A DNA stretch of 64,000 bases from Paraburkholderia sp. IMGN_8 (lineage in GTDB: Bacteria > Pseudomonadota > Gammaproteobacteria > Burkholderiales > Burkholderiaceae): NCBI RefSeq assembly GCF_038050405.1, contig NZ_CP150901.1, positions 3,348,001 through 3,412,000 on the forward strand. Direction: 5' to 3'. Below are positions 11,199 through 20,961 of the stretch, in pieces. A program made the translations under genes and the position numbers. The notes beneath the pieces are model-generated. The model did no database searches, was not told the origin of the DNA, and saw nothing but the letters and a program-made list of their open reading frames with translations. Each line of letters opens with the position of its first letter. Positions within the stretch are counted from its first letter, which is position 1.

Positions 11199-12059
11199 TT
11201 ACGCCTCGGCCTGAACGACATGCCCCGCCAGCATCGCAAGCCCTTCATGCAATGCCGGAAACAGGCTGCGGTTGAAGTTGTTCCAGCGTAGCTCAAGAAT
11301 CGTGTCGTCCTTGTCGATCTCGGTGTTCAGCGCGTCGTGGATCACTTCGCCGGAATCGATACCGTTGTCGACGTAATGAAACGACGCGCCCGTCAGATAT
11401 AACGGCGTCACCGGCACGGTCTCCATCGTCTTCCAGTCGACCACTTTCTTGCCGCGCGCGCCGTAGAGCGCATCGAGCGTCGCATAGGCGCCGCGCCGCT
11501 CATACGGCGATTCGGCACGTGTCACGCCCGGATGAATATTGACGATCTTGCGATAGAACGGCGCGTCCGGCCGCACCAGTTCGTCGAGAATGATCAGCAG
11601 CCCATCGAGCACGACGAGATCGGCCTTCAACTCGACCAGCGTATCGAGCAGGTGCTTTTCGAAACGACTCTTGCCGGCCGCGCGTCCTGCGGCGCCGAGC
11701 GGCTCGCGGCGGTATGTCGAGGGAATCGCGAGCAGCAGATCGTTGACGGGCTTGCCTTGCACACGCAGATTCGGCGGATAGAACCAGTGTTTTCCCGGTT
11801 TTCCAGGTTCGCCAGGCTCGTACGAGAAGCCATATTCCTTCAGCTTCTCGCGATCCGGAGCGGAGCCCGCATCGTCGTCGTAGATGACCTTTTCCAGCGA
11901 GTACAGATCGCCGAGACCGGTTTCGTTGAGCGCCTCGACGAGCGATTCGAGCACCGACTTCATGTAGCGCGTGCCGCTCTTGTAAGCGATGTCCTGCCCC
12001 GCCTTGTCGGCGGCGGCGTTTCTCAGAGACCAGATATAAACGAGTTTTTTCTTCGGCAT
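11199..12059 (-). CDS. pvdF: N5-hydroxyornithine transformylase (PvdF)
   Basis: A 286-residue cytoplasmic formyltransferase that should formylate N5-hydroxyornithine from N10-formyl-tetrahydrofolate, giving the formyl-hydroxamate iron ligand. The N-terminus MPKKKLVYIWSLRNAAADKAGQ is typical of PvdF-type enzymes. The catalytic segment KIVNIHPGVTR carries the Asn and His expected in the GART fold, and GASFHYVDNGIDSGEVI holds the expected Asp. It lies at the 3' end of the orbI-orbJ-pvdA-orbA-pvdF gene group, about 100 bases after orbA, as in ornibactin and malleobactin loci. The ornibactin acyltransferase gene orbL would be expected after it but is absent. Confidence 0.92.
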   Translation of the reverse strand: MPKKKLVYIWSLRNAAADKAGQDIAYKSGTRYMKSVLESLVEALNETGLGDLYSLEKVIYDDDAGSAPDREKLKEYGFSYEPGEPGKPGKHWFYPPNLRVQGKPVNDLLLAIPSTYRREPLGAAGRAAGKSRFEKHLLDTLVELKADLVVLDGLLIILDELVRPDAPFYRKIVNIHPGVTRAESPYERRGAYATLDALYGARGKKVVDWKTMETVPVTPLYLTGASFHYVDNGIDSGEVIHDALNTEIDKDDTILELRWNNFNRSLFPALHEGLAMLAGHVVQAEA

Positions 12060-12157
12060 AGTCGGTTCGAGTATGGGTGAGTCGTTGCAATGTTGAACAT
12101 GGCAATGGCTGTTCGGACGGCGCTCGAAACTCAGCTGCCCGCCCGAACGCCTGCCGC

Positions 12158-14395
12158 TTACCAGTCGTACTTCGCCGTCGCGATCACCGTGCGCGGATTA
12201 CCGTAGAAGCATGTGTTCACCGACTGGCAACCGCTCACAAAGCGGCGATTGAAAATGTTCTGACCGTTGATCGCGAAGCGCCAGTTGCGCATCTCGTAGT
12301 GAATCGTCGCGTCGTACACGGTGTAGCTCGGCACGTACAGCGAGTTGTCGGCGGCCCCCGCCGAGCCGCTCTGATAGCGAATGCCGGCGCCCATACCGAA
12401 GCCCGCGAGCGGCCCGGCGTGCCACGTCCAGTCGCCCCACAGCGATGCCATCTGACGCGGCCGAGGAATATCGACCGGCCATTTGCCCAGCGTATCGTCG
12501 CCGGCCTTGATGTTCTTTACGTCCTGGTACACGTAAGCGGCCATCACCGACAAGTTGCGCGTGACATTACCCACCGCGCTCAACTCGATGCCGCGCGAGC
12601 GCACTTCACCGGTTTGCACCGGCGTGCTGCCGGTCGGATCGAGCGCGAGATCGGGTGTTATGACGTTGGTCTGATTGATCTGGTAGACCGCCGCGCTCAA
12701 TAGCAGATTCTTGCCGGCCGGTTGCCAGCGCAAACCCGCTTCGATCTGCTTGCCCCTGGTCGGCTGGGCAATTCCGCCGCCCGCGATTTTCACGCCGACG
12801 AGCGGGTTGAACGACGTCGAATAGCTGATATACGGCGAGAGACCATAGTCGCCGAGATAGACGATCCCGACGCGCCCCGAGAACGCATGATCGTTCTGCT
12901 CCAGTTGCGTGCCGCCCGCGATGTCGTTCTGTTTCGTATTGCTCCAGTCCTGACGGCCGCCGAGTGTCAGCACCCAGCGCTGCCACTTGATCTGGTCCTG
13001 CGCGTACAGGCCGAACGTGTTGAGCGTCGACTTCGTATCGGTGCGCGGAAACGCGGTGGGGCCGGAGAAAATCGCGTTGGTGATCGGCGTATACACCGGG
13101 TTGTACATGTTCAGACTCGGCGCGGTCGCCATCCACTCGCTATCGGTCGTGGACTGCCGGTTGTATTCGAAACCGAGCAGCACCGTATGCTCGAGCGGAC
13201 CCGTGCCGAATCTGGCCAGCGCCTGGTTGTCGACGTCGAAGCGGCTGTAGTTCAACTGGTAGAGACCGGCGTAGCGCAGCAGCGACGCCTCGGTCGGATC
13301 GGCCGGATCGAGACCGCCGCCGAACACCTGCCCCTGGTCGAGCGAAAGATGCATCAAGCGGGTGTTCTGCCGGAAAGTCCAGACCGAATCGGGCTTGTAT
13401 TCGAACTGGTAACCGGCCGACCATTGCTTCTTGCGGTAATGAGAAAACGCCGGGTCCCCCGTGTACAGATCCGGCGAAATCTTGCCGTTCGGATTCGGCA
13501 GGATCGTGCCCTGTGCCGGCAAGAAGTTGTTCGACGCGTCGCCCCAATCCTGCAGATAGCTCGCCTCGACAGTGAGCGAAGTCCTGGCGTTCGGCTGCCA
13601 TTTGATCGAAGGCGCGATGGCGACGCGCTGCTCCGGATTCGGCCCGGTCTGCGAATTGCCGTCACGTCCCACGCCGACGAAACGATAAGACAGCGTGCCG
13701 TCCTTATCGATCTTGTCGCCCACGTCGAACGCCAGTTGCTTGCGCGCGTAGTCGCCGAGTTGCATTTCGACTTCGCGGATGCGTTCGCCATTCGCGAGCT
13801 TGCTCTGCACGTCGATGATCGCGCCCGGATCGCCCTGCCCATAGAGCACCGAAGTTGGACCGCGCAGCACGGTGATGCTGTCGATCATGTATGGATCGAC
13901 GCGCCAGCTCGAAAGATTCAGCGTGTTGGGCACCTGCAGGCCGTCGACGAACACGGTCGGCGTGAAGCCGCGCAGCACCGAATACCAGTCGGAGCGCACA
14001 TCCGCGCCATACGACGAAAAACCCGGAATGTAGCGCAGCGCCTCGTTGATGCTGGTCGCGCCGGTTTCCTCGATCTGCGCGGCGGTCACGACGTTGATCG
14101 TCTGCGGAATCTCATTCAGCGCGGTGTCGGTCTTGGTGCCGGTGCTGCTGCGGCGTGCGACGAGGCCCACGGTCCCTTCGTTTTCAGCCGAGGCTTTAAC
14201 GCTGATCGAAGGCAGCGTGCTGGCTGGCGTGGCGTCCTGTTGACTCTGATTGTTCTGCTGCTGTGCGTCGCCAGCCGGCTGTGCGGCCGGTTGTGTCACC
14301 TGCTGCGCCTGCGCGTGGCCGGCTGCCGCCGCGCAAAACGCCACGCTTGTCGCGGCTGCGATCGCACGCCGACGCGTGCCTATTGCCCACTCCAT
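12158..14395 (-). CDS. orbA: Ferric-ornibactin/malleobactin TonB-dependent receptor
   Basis: A 745-residue outer-membrane receptor. The signal peptide ends AAGHAQAQ and is followed by a Gln-rich linker (residues about 30-60) and then a TonB-box-like LPSISVKASAE. The plug contains LNEIPQTINVVTAAQIEETGA, VLRGFTPTVFVDGLQVPNTLN and ITVLRGPTSVLYGQGDPGAIIDVQSK, typical of FhuE/FpvA-like siderophore receptors. The barrel ends FYGNPRTVIATAKYDW with a terminal aromatic. No extra signalling domain is present, in keeping with control by the separate sigma factor OrbS. The start at 14395 has GGAG eight bases upstream. It lies between pvdA and pvdF, so it is most likely the receptor for the siderophore made by this cluster. 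Confidence 0.92.
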   Translation of the reverse strand: MEWAIGTRRRAIAAATSVAFCAAAAGHAQAQQVTQPAAQPAGDAQQQNNQSQQDATPASTLPSISVKASAENEGTVGLVARRSSTGTKTDTALNEIPQTINVVTAAQIEETGATSINEALRYIPGFSSYGADVRSDWYSVLRGFTPTVFVDGLQVPNTLNLSSWRVDPYMIDSITVLRGPTSVLYGQGDPGAIIDVQSKLANGERIREVEMQLGDYARKQLAFDVGDKIDKDGTLSYRFVGVGRDGNSQTGPNPEQRVAIAPSIKWQPNARTSLTVEASYLQDWGDASNNFLPAQGTILPNPNGKISPDLYTGDPAFSHYRKKQWSAGYQFEYKPDSVWTFRQNTRLMHLSLDQGQVFGGGLDPADPTEASLLRYAGLYQLNYSRFDVDNQALARFGTGPLEHTVLLGFEYNRQSTTDSEWMATAPSLNMYNPVYTPITNAIFSGPTAFPRTDTKSTLNTFGLYAQDQIKWQRWVLTLGGRQDWSNTKQNDIAGGTQLEQNDHAFSGRVGIVYLGDYGLSPYISYSTSFNPLVGVKIAGGGIAQPTRGKQIEAGLRWQPAGKNLLLSAAVYQINQTNVITPDLALDPTGSTPVQTGEVRSRGIELSAVGNVTRNLSVMAAYVYQDVKNIKAGDDTLGKWPVDIPRPRQMASLWGDWTWHAGPLAGFGMGAGIRYQSGSAGAADNSLYVPSYTVYDATIHYEMRNWRFAINGQNIFNRRFVSGCQSVNTCFYGNPRTVIATAKYDW

Positions 14396-14440
14396 CTCTC
14401 GATGCTCCAGGTTTTTATGCGGCCTTCCCGCCGCGCTGTG

Positions 14441-15808
14441 TCAAAGAGCGAAGGCCATGCGGCCTGCACTCGTCCCGTTTTCTTGTTGCTGCTTCCGGCT
14501 GGTCAACCGGTCTTGTGTGGTGTGCTGCGCGAGCGACGCGACGATTTCGTCCGCGCGCAGCGCGAGAACCGACAGCAGCGTGTCGGAAAGCCCGTGGCTG
14601 TCTTCGCAGCAGCCTTGCAGGTAAATGCGCGGTTTGAAGCTCGCGGGCGTAGCGAGCCGGTAATCGCGTTCGACATTGCCTTGCGCGAGCGCCTCGCCCA
14701 GCTGCGGCGCGAGCCCTTCGAGCAGCGCGAAATGCGTGTCGCGGCGGTAGCCGGTCGCGAGCACGAGCGCATCGAATTGTTCGGCGCGAGCGTGGCCGCT
14801 CAGGCGGTCGCGCAGCGTAAGTTCGATCTGGCCGCTCGCCGTGCGCACCGCGGTCTCGATACCGGTATTCGCCAGCAGGCGATGACGCCGCTCAGCCGAC
14901 ACGCTTTGCAGATAGAGCATTTCGTAGATCTGCTCGATCAGCGGACGATCGACCACCGCGTAGTTGGTATCGCGAAAGCGCTCGATCAGCGAGCGGCGGC
15001 CGTCTTTCGGCTGCGCGTAGACGATGTCGGTAAAAGCCGGGCTGAAGATCTCGTTGACGAACGGGCTGTCGTCGGCGGGTTTGAGCGCGCTCGAACGGAT
15101 CACGAGGCTCGCGTCGACGTGCGGAAAGCGGCGCGTCAGATCGATGAACACTTCGGCCGCGCTCTGCCCCGCGCCGATCACCGCTACGCGCTTACGCGCA
15201 CCGCTTGCCGCGCCGACCACGCGGTCGATCGAACTCAGATACTTCGACGAATGCACGATGTTGTGCGAGCCGAGTGCGGCAAACGCCTCCGGCACCTGAG
15301 CGCCGCCGCCGATGCCGATCGACAGCGCACGCGTCACACGCTGCCATTCGCGGCCGTCGTCGTCGCGCGAGAACACGCGTAGCGCTTCGACTTCGGCTGG
15401 CTTGCCGGCAACTGTAACCGGCTCGATGCCGATGACGGTCTGGCCGTAGTGCACGCGTTCGTCGAATGCGGCGGCGACCCAGCTGAGGTAATCGTGAAAC
15501 TCGACCCGCGTCGGATAAAAGCTCTTCAGATTGACGAAATCGGCCAGACGTCCGCGTTCGAACAGGTAGTTGATGAACGTGAAGCGGCTCTTCGGATCGC
15601 GCAGCGTGACGAGATCCTTGAGGAAAGAAATCTGCATCCGGCAGTCGTCGAGCAGCATGCCGCGATGCCAGCCGAATTCCGGCTGCCGCTCGATGAAGCA
15701 ATGCACGAGATTCGACACGCCTGCCTCTTCGGCGAGGCGCACGGCAAGCGCAAGATTCGACGGCCCGAAGCCGACGCCGATCAGATCAAATACGGTATCT
15801 CTGTGCAT
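14441..15808 (-). CDS. pvdA: L-ornithine N5-monooxygenase (PvdA)
   Basis: A 455-residue FAD- and NADPH-dependent enzyme that hydroxylates the side-chain amine of L-ornithine, the first committed step to hydroxamate siderophores. The FAD-binding motif GVGFGPSNLALA is at residues 11-22, and the NADPH-binding motif VAVIGAGQSAAEVF lies near the middle. FLKDLVTLRDPKSRFTFINYLF and the C-terminal ATGYRRD are family signatures. The start at 15808 has AAGGA upstream. It lies directly downstream of orbJ and feeds hydroxyornithine to PvdF and to the two ornithine-type modules of the synthetases. Short gaps on both sides suggest cotranscription. Confidence 0.96.
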   Translation of the reverse strand: MHRDTVFDLIGVGFGPSNLALAVRLAEEAGVSNLVHCFIERQPEFGWHRGMLLDDCRMQISFLKDLVTLRDPKSRFTFINYLFERGRLADFVNLKSFYPTRVEFHDYLSWVAAAFDERVHYGQTVIGIEPVTVAGKPAEVEALRVFSRDDDGREWQRVTRALSIGIGGGAQVPEAFAALGSHNIVHSSKYLSSIDRVVGAASGARKRVAVIGAGQSAAEVFIDLTRRFPHVDASLVIRSSALKPADDSPFVNEIFSPAFTDIVYAQPKDGRRSLIERFRDTNYAVVDRPLIEQIYEMLYLQSVSAERRHRLLANTGIETAVRTASGQIELTLRDRLSGHARAEQFDALVLATGYRRDTHFALLEGLAPQLGEALAQGNVERDYRLATPASFKPRIYLQGCCEDSHGLSDTLLSVLALRADEIVASLAQHTTQDRLTSRKQQQENGTSAGRMAFAL

Positions 15809-15886
15809 GTCGCAGGTCCTTATCGGTGTGAGCCGGCGCGCCGGATGCGCTGACCGGGGAAAAATGTCTTGTGTGTGGCGCGGGTT

Positions 15887-18800
15887 TCAATCGGCATCCC
15901 GCATCTCGGCGACGGCCGATGCGTGCGCGGCAAGCCGCGCGCCCAGTTCGACGAAGTTCGGCGCGGCGAATACATCGGCAATCGATAGCAAGTGGCCAGC
16001 CGCTTGCGCCGCATCGACGAAGCGCACGACGTCGAACGACGTCGCGCCGGCTTCGAACAGATCGTCGTGATGGGCTGGTGTATTGCCTTCGAAGAGATCG
16101 CTCCACACGCGTTCGAGTGCCTGGGCGTGTCGGGTTGCTGCTTCGCATACCGTGCCCGTGCGCGTAGCCGCGGAACCTTGCGCGTTCAGCACATAACGCG
16201 CTTGCGCCGCGCCCAGCTCTTCATGCGGCGCATCGACAAAGCGCTGCACCACATCGAGGTAATCCGCCGTCAACGCCTCGACGAAGCCGCGGTCGACCAG
16301 TTCGTTCGCATACGAAAACGCACCCGTCACACGGCCGTCCGGATGCTCGACCACGTCGAGTTCCAACTCGAACACGACCCGATGCCGGACGTCGTTGAAA
16401 TCGTCGAGCGTGAGACCGGCCCAGTCGCGCTCCGTCGTGCCCGCCGGGCGCAGGTAGTTGAACATCACCTGAAACAAGGGATTGCCGAGCCCCGTGCGCG
16501 GCGCGCGCAACGCCGCCACGACCTCGTCGAAAGGCGTATCGGCATGCGCATAGGCGGCGAGCGCCGCATCGCGGACGTGGGCGAGCAGCGTCGCGGGCGA
16601 ATCCGTTTTCGCGAGTCGCGTGCGCACGACTACCGCGTTGATGAAAAGCCCAAGCGCGCGACGCGCCGCTTCGCCGGTCAGTTCGCGGGTCGATGCGAGC
16701 ACGCCGACCGGCTGATCGGTTGCGCCGGTCGTCCGGTAGAACGCGACGTTCAGCGCCGCGTGCAGCAGCATCGGCAAGGTCGCATGGACCTCGAGCGCCA
16801 TCGAGCGGGCGCGCCGCACCAATGCCGGGGCGAATTCGAATGCGAAGCGGCCGGCGGCCCACAGCGGTGCGGCGGCCCGGCCCGATGGCGGTGCCGGCAA
16901 GACATGAGCGGGCGCATCGGCAAGCACGTCACGCCAGAACGACAGCCGTGCGCGTGGCGCTGCAACGGGCAGAACCGGTGTGATGTGTGAAGACAACGAC
17001 GCGTTGACAGCCGCGGATACGCCATGCACCGGCACTGCGCCGCGCACGATCGCCACATAAATCGTGCGGACCTCGTCCAGCCACAGATCGATCGACTGTC
17101 CATCCGACACGATGTGATGCACGACCAGCGACAGCACATGATCCTGCTCGCCAAGACGCAACAGCCGCGCGCGCCAGAGTGGTGCGTCGTCGAGCAAACC
17201 GAACGGCGCCAGTGCGTCTTCGTCGGTCAGCGCAACGGCGGCGGCCTCGCGGGCCGCATCGTCGCGCTCAACCGGGAGATCGATCACCGGAAGTTCGACC
17301 GGCCACATCGCCGCGATCCGTTGGCCCGGCAATTGACCCGCGCGAACGACCAGGCGCGTGCGCAATGCCGGATGCCGCGCAGCGGCCTCGGCAAATGCTT
17401 CGCGCAACGCATTGGCGTCGAGCGGCCCGCGCAGACGCAACGCGACCGGAATGTTGTAGGCCGCGCTGTCCGGCTGCGCGCGCCACAGGAACCACAGGCT
17501 CGATTGCGCGGACGACAGCGGCAACACGCCTCGCGCATCGGCAACCAGAAGCGGATTCGCCGCGCCGCTGTCCGCTTGCGACGTCATCTCGGCCACCGCG
17601 TCGCTACGTGGCGCGGCCATCACGCGCTGCGAATATTGAGCGAGCGTCGGCGCTTCGAAGAGCGTGCGCACCGGCACGTCCCGCGCGAGCCGTTCGGCCA
17701 CGCGTGTCGCCACACGCACCGCGGCAAGTGAATGTCCACCGAGTTCGAAGAAGTGATCGGCCCGGCCGACGCGCTCCACGCCCAGCACTTCGCGGAAAAT
17801 CGCTGCAAGCGCTGTTTCGAGCCCGGCCGCAGGCGCCTGATACGCACGCGCGACGCGCTGCGGCTCCGGCAACGCCGCTCGATCGACCTTGCTGTTCGCG
17901 TTGCGCGGCAACGCGTCGAGCACGACGATATGCGCGGGCACCATGTAATCGGGCAGCGTGTGACGCAGATGCGCGTCGAGTTCGGCGGCGTCCGCTCGCG
18001 TGTTGCGCTCGCGCGCTTCGGCGCTCAACTCGACATACGCGATGAGCGCCGCTTGCGTGCCCTTGCCGCGCACGATCGCCACGGCTTCGCGCACGTCGTC
18101 GTGCGCGGCGAGTTGCGCTTCGATCTCGCCCAGTTCGATGCGCAGCCCGCGCAGTTTCACCTGATGATCGACCCGGCCGATGAAATCGAACACGCCATCC
18201 GCGCGGCGCTTGACGAGATCGCCCGTGCGGTAGAGCCGCGCGCCCGGCGCGCCGAATGGATCGGGCACGAAACGCTCGGCGGTGAGCGCCGGGCGGTCGA
18301 GATAACCGCGCGCGAGCCCGACGCCCTCGCCGCCCAGATACAGCTCGCCGATTACACCGACGGGTAGCGGATTCAGCCGGGCATCGAGCACATGCGCTGT
18401 GCGCGCGCCGACCAATGTGCCGATCGGCAGGTATGCACTGTCGGCGAACCTGGCGGCATCGTCGGTGGGATTGAACATCCACAGCATCGGCGTGATCACG
18501 GTCTCGGTCGGACCATAACCGTTGACGATGCGCGCGTTCGGAAACGCGCGGCGCATCAGTGCGAAAGCTTCGCGCGAGGTGGCTTCGCCGCCTACCGTCA
18601 GCGATCGCAAGGTGGGCGGCGCACCGTGTGAGAGCGCCCATTCTGCGAGTTGCGTCGCGCAACCGGGCGGCACGTAGGTCATCGTCACGCCTTCGCGGAC
18701 CATCATCCGGCAGGTTTGCGCGGGCGGCCACAGCGTGTCGGCGGTGACGGCCACCGCTGCGCCTGACATGTACTGCGAGAACCAGCCTTCATGCGCACCG

Positions 18801-20920
18801 TCGAAATTGACCGACTGGAACAACAGGAAGACGTCGCTTTCGCCCGCCCCGTAGCGCGCTGCAATCGCCGCGCAGTGCAACGCGAACGAGCCGTGATCGA
18901 CCACCACGCCCTTCGGTTTGCCGGTCGAGCCGGATGTGTAGATCACGTAGGCCGCCTGGTGCGGCGAGACACCGGGAAGCTCGACCGGCGCCGTCTCTAG
19001 CTCGTCACGCGGCGTTTCTTCGTCGATCAACCAAAGGCGCAGGTGGTTCGACGCCGGCAGCGCGGCGCGGCTCGCCCGTTCGGTAACGACGTGGGTGATC
19101 TGCGCGTCGTCGAGAACCTGCGCGAGGCGCTCGCGCGGATGGCTCGGATCGAGCGGCACGAACGCGCCGCCGGATTTCAGCGCGGCGATCAGGCCCACCA
19201 GTAAATCGACGGAGCGGCTCAGCGCCACGCCCACGCGCATCTCGGCTTTCACGCCCGCTGCAACGAGCCGCTGAGCAAGCCGTGTGGCGCGCGCGTCCAC
19301 TTCACCGCGCGTGAGCGATCGGTTGAGATCGGCCACACCGCGCGCATCGGGCCTGGCGTATGCGTGCTCAGCAACACGCTGATGAACGGGCCTGAACGCT
19401 TCGTCGTTGTTCAGCGTGGTGCTGTTCCATGCATCGAGCTGAACGCGCTCCGCTTCAGGCAACCATTGCAAATCGCCAACCGGGGTTTCAGGCGCAACAG
19501 CCGCATTCGACAGCAGTTCGATAAAGCGCCCTGCTAACCGCTCCACCGCATCTGTGTCGAACAGGTCGAGCGCGTAAATGAAGTACGCATCGATGGAACC
19601 GTCGTCGCGCTCTTCAAAGCTGAGCGTCAGATCGAATTTGGCAAAGGGCGCGCCCGATGGCAACTCCGTCACGCGCATCTCGGCAAGCGATGGCAGCGCG
19701 CGGCGTGCGCCATACGCCGCCATGACCTGAAACAGCGGATGGTGGCTCGCGCTGCGCACCACGCCGAGCGCTTCGACCACCTGCTCGAACGGTACGTCCT
19801 GGTGCGATTGGGCATCGATCAGAGTTCGCTGCGTCGCGCCGACCAATTCGGCGAACGGCTGCGTGGCTGGCACCGGCGTGGCGAGCGTCAGCGTGTTGAC
19901 GAAGAAGCCCACCAGCCCCGCCACTTCGCTCCGCTCGCGATTCGCAGCGGGCACGCCGATCTGAATCCGCACGTCACCTGAAGAGCGCGCAAGCAATGCG
20001 TTCAGCGCTGCAAGCAGCACGGCGAACGGCGTCGCGCGCTGTGCGTTGGCAAGTGTCCTGACTTGTTGCGCGAGCGCTGCCTCCAAAGCGAAACGATGCC
20101 GCCCGCCGTGCGCACTACGCTGAGCAGGACGCGGTGCAGCGCCCGGCAGCATCAACACATCGCGGCTCGCGTCCAACCGCGCACGCCAGAATTCAAGCTG
20201 ACGATCACGCTCGCCGGCATCGAGCCAACGACGCTGCCATAACGCGTAGTCGGCGTACTGGATGGGCAGCGGCGCCAGCGACACCGCTTCGCTCTTCGCA
20301 TAGGCGCGATAAAACGACGCCAGTTCGGCGAGCATCACGTCCGCCGACCAGCCGTCGGACACAATGTGATGCGTCGTTAGCGCGAGCCAGTGCGTCGTCG
20401 CGTCGAGACGGATCAGGTGCGCGCGCATCAGCGGGCCGAGCGCCAGATCGAAGAGCAGTGCCTCGTCGGCCTGCGCGACGGCTGCGGCGCGTGCCTCGCG
20501 TTCATGCAAGGGCAGCGTGCTGATATCGGTAGCATGCCAGGGGCAGCGAGACGGCGCGTGCACGGTCTGCATCACGCCGTCCGCACTTTCCGCGAACGTG
20601 GTGCGCAAAGCCTCGTGCCGCGCGATCAGCGCATCGCACGAGAGGCGCAGCGCATTTGCATCGAGCGCGCCATCGAGCCGCAGACGTTCGGTGATGTGAT
20701 ACGCCGCCGGTTCGTCGATCATCCGTGCGTGCAGCCACAAACGCGTCTGCGCGAACGATGCCGGCACGCTCGCGGCCCGCTCAGCGCGCGGCGGAATCGG
20801 CAGCACGCGAAAATCGATACCGGCCGCGTCGAGCTTCGTGAGGAACGCCGTGCGCTGCGCGTCCGGCAAAAGCGCGAAGCGTGCCGCGAGGGAAAGCAGA
20901 TCCGGTTTGGCTGTCGTCAT
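15887..20920 (-). CDS. orbJ: Non-ribosomal peptide synthetase OrbJ/MbaJ-type (C-A-T-C-T)
   Basis: A 1677-residue synthetase. Approximate domains: C 45-490 (HHIVSDGW near 188); A 520-1010 (YTSGSTGKPKG near 660); T near 1060 (FFELGGHSL); C 1130-1560 (HHIVSDGQS near 1270); T near 1630. Reading the adenylation pocket against GrsA gives D-G-E-Y-T-G-G-I-T, consistent with formyl-hydroxyornithine, the fourth residue of ornibactin and malleobactin. There is no thioesterase or reductase. The last C domain, which has an intact HHxxxDG, is therefore the likely releasing unit, joining a free amine such as putrescine. The last carrier domain reads FEAGATSF, with Ala in place of the second Gly but Ser retained. 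The start at 20920 (MTTAKPDLL) is chosen over an upstream in-frame start overlapping orbI. Confidence 0.93.
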   Translation of the reverse strand: MTTAKPDLLSLAARFALLPDAQRTAFLTKLDAAGIDFRVLPIPPRAERAASVPASFAQTRLWLHARMIDEPAAYHITERLRLDGALDANALRLSCDALIARHEALRTTFAESADGVMQTVHAPSRCPWHATDISTLPLHEREARAAAVAQADEALLFDLALGPLMRAHLIRLDATTHWLALTTHHIVSDGWSADVMLAELASFYRAYAKSEAVSLAPLPIQYADYALWQRRWLDAGERDRQLEFWRARLDASRDVLMLPGAAPRPAQRSAHGGRHRFALEAALAQQVRTLANAQRATPFAVLLAALNALLARSSGDVRIQIGVPAANRERSEVAGLVGFFVNTLTLATPVPATQPFAELVGATQRTLIDAQSHQDVPFEQVVEALGVVRSASHHPLFQVMAAYGARRALPSLAEMRVTELPSGAPFAKFDLTLSFEERDDGSIDAYFIYALDLFDTDAVERLAGRFIELLSNAAVAPETPVGDLQWLPEAERVQLDAWNSTTLNNDEAFRPVHQRVAEHAYARPDARGVADLNRSLTRGEVDARATRLAQRLVAAGVKAEMRVGVALSRSVDLLVGLIAALKSGGAFVPLDPSHPRERLAQVLDDAQITHVVTERASRAALPASNHLRLWLIDEETPRDELETAPVELPGVSPHQAAYVIYTSGSTGKPKGVVVDHGSFALHCAAIAARYGAGESDVFLLFQSVNFDGAHEGWFSQYMSGAAVAVTADTLWPPAQTCRMMVREGVTMTYVPPGCATQLAEWALSHGAPPTLRSLTVGGEATSREAFALMRRAFPNARIVNGYGPTETVITPMLWMFNPTDDAARFADSAYLPIGTLVGARTAHVLDARLNPLPVGVIGELYLGGEGVGLARGYLDRPALTAERFVPDPFGAPGARLYRTGDLVKRRADGVFDFIGRVDHQVKLRGLRIELGEIEAQLAAHDDVREAVAIVRGKGTQAALIAYVELSAEARERNTRADAAELDAHLRHTLPDYMVPAHIVVLDALPRNANSKVDRAALPEPQRVARAYQAPAAGLETALAAIFREVLGVERVGRADHFFELGGHSLAAVRVATRVAERLARDVPVRTLFEAPTLAQYSQRVMAAPRSDAVAEMTSQADSGAANPLLVADARGVLPLSSAQSSLWFLWRAQPDSAAYNIPVALRLRGPLDANALREAFAEAAARHPALRTRLVVRAGQLPGQRIAAMWPVELPVIDLPVERDDAAREAAAVALTDEDALAPFGLLDDAPLWRARLLRLGEQDHVLSLVVHHIVSDGQSIDLWLDEVRTIYVAIVRGAVPVHGVSAAVNASLSSHITPVLPVAAPRARLSFWRDVLADAPAHVLPAPPSGRAAAPLWAAGRFAFEFAPALVRRARSMALEVHATLPMLLHAALNVAFYRTTGATDQPVGVLASTRELTGEAARRALGLFINAVVVRTRLAKTDSPATLLAHVRDAALAAYAHADTPFDEVVAALRAPRTGLGNPLFQVMFNYLRPAGTTERDWAGLTLDDFNDVRHRVVFELELDVVEHPDGRVTGAFSYANELVDRGFVEALTADYLDVVQRFVDAPHEELGAAQARYVLNAQGSAATRTGTVCEAATRHAQALERVWSDLFEGNTPAHHDDLFEAGATSFDVVRFVDAAQAAGHLLSIADVFAAPNFVELGARLAAHASAVAEMRDAD

Positions 20921-20961
20921 GCTGGGTTGTCTCAGTACTGATTGCGTATCGGCTTGGTGGC

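Noticed and set aside
12722..15382. A plus-strand frame of 886 codons opposite orbA and pvdA
   Set aside because: It lies antisense to two well-conserved genes, is Arg/His-rich, has no domain, and is the usual long shadow frame in G+C-rich DNA.
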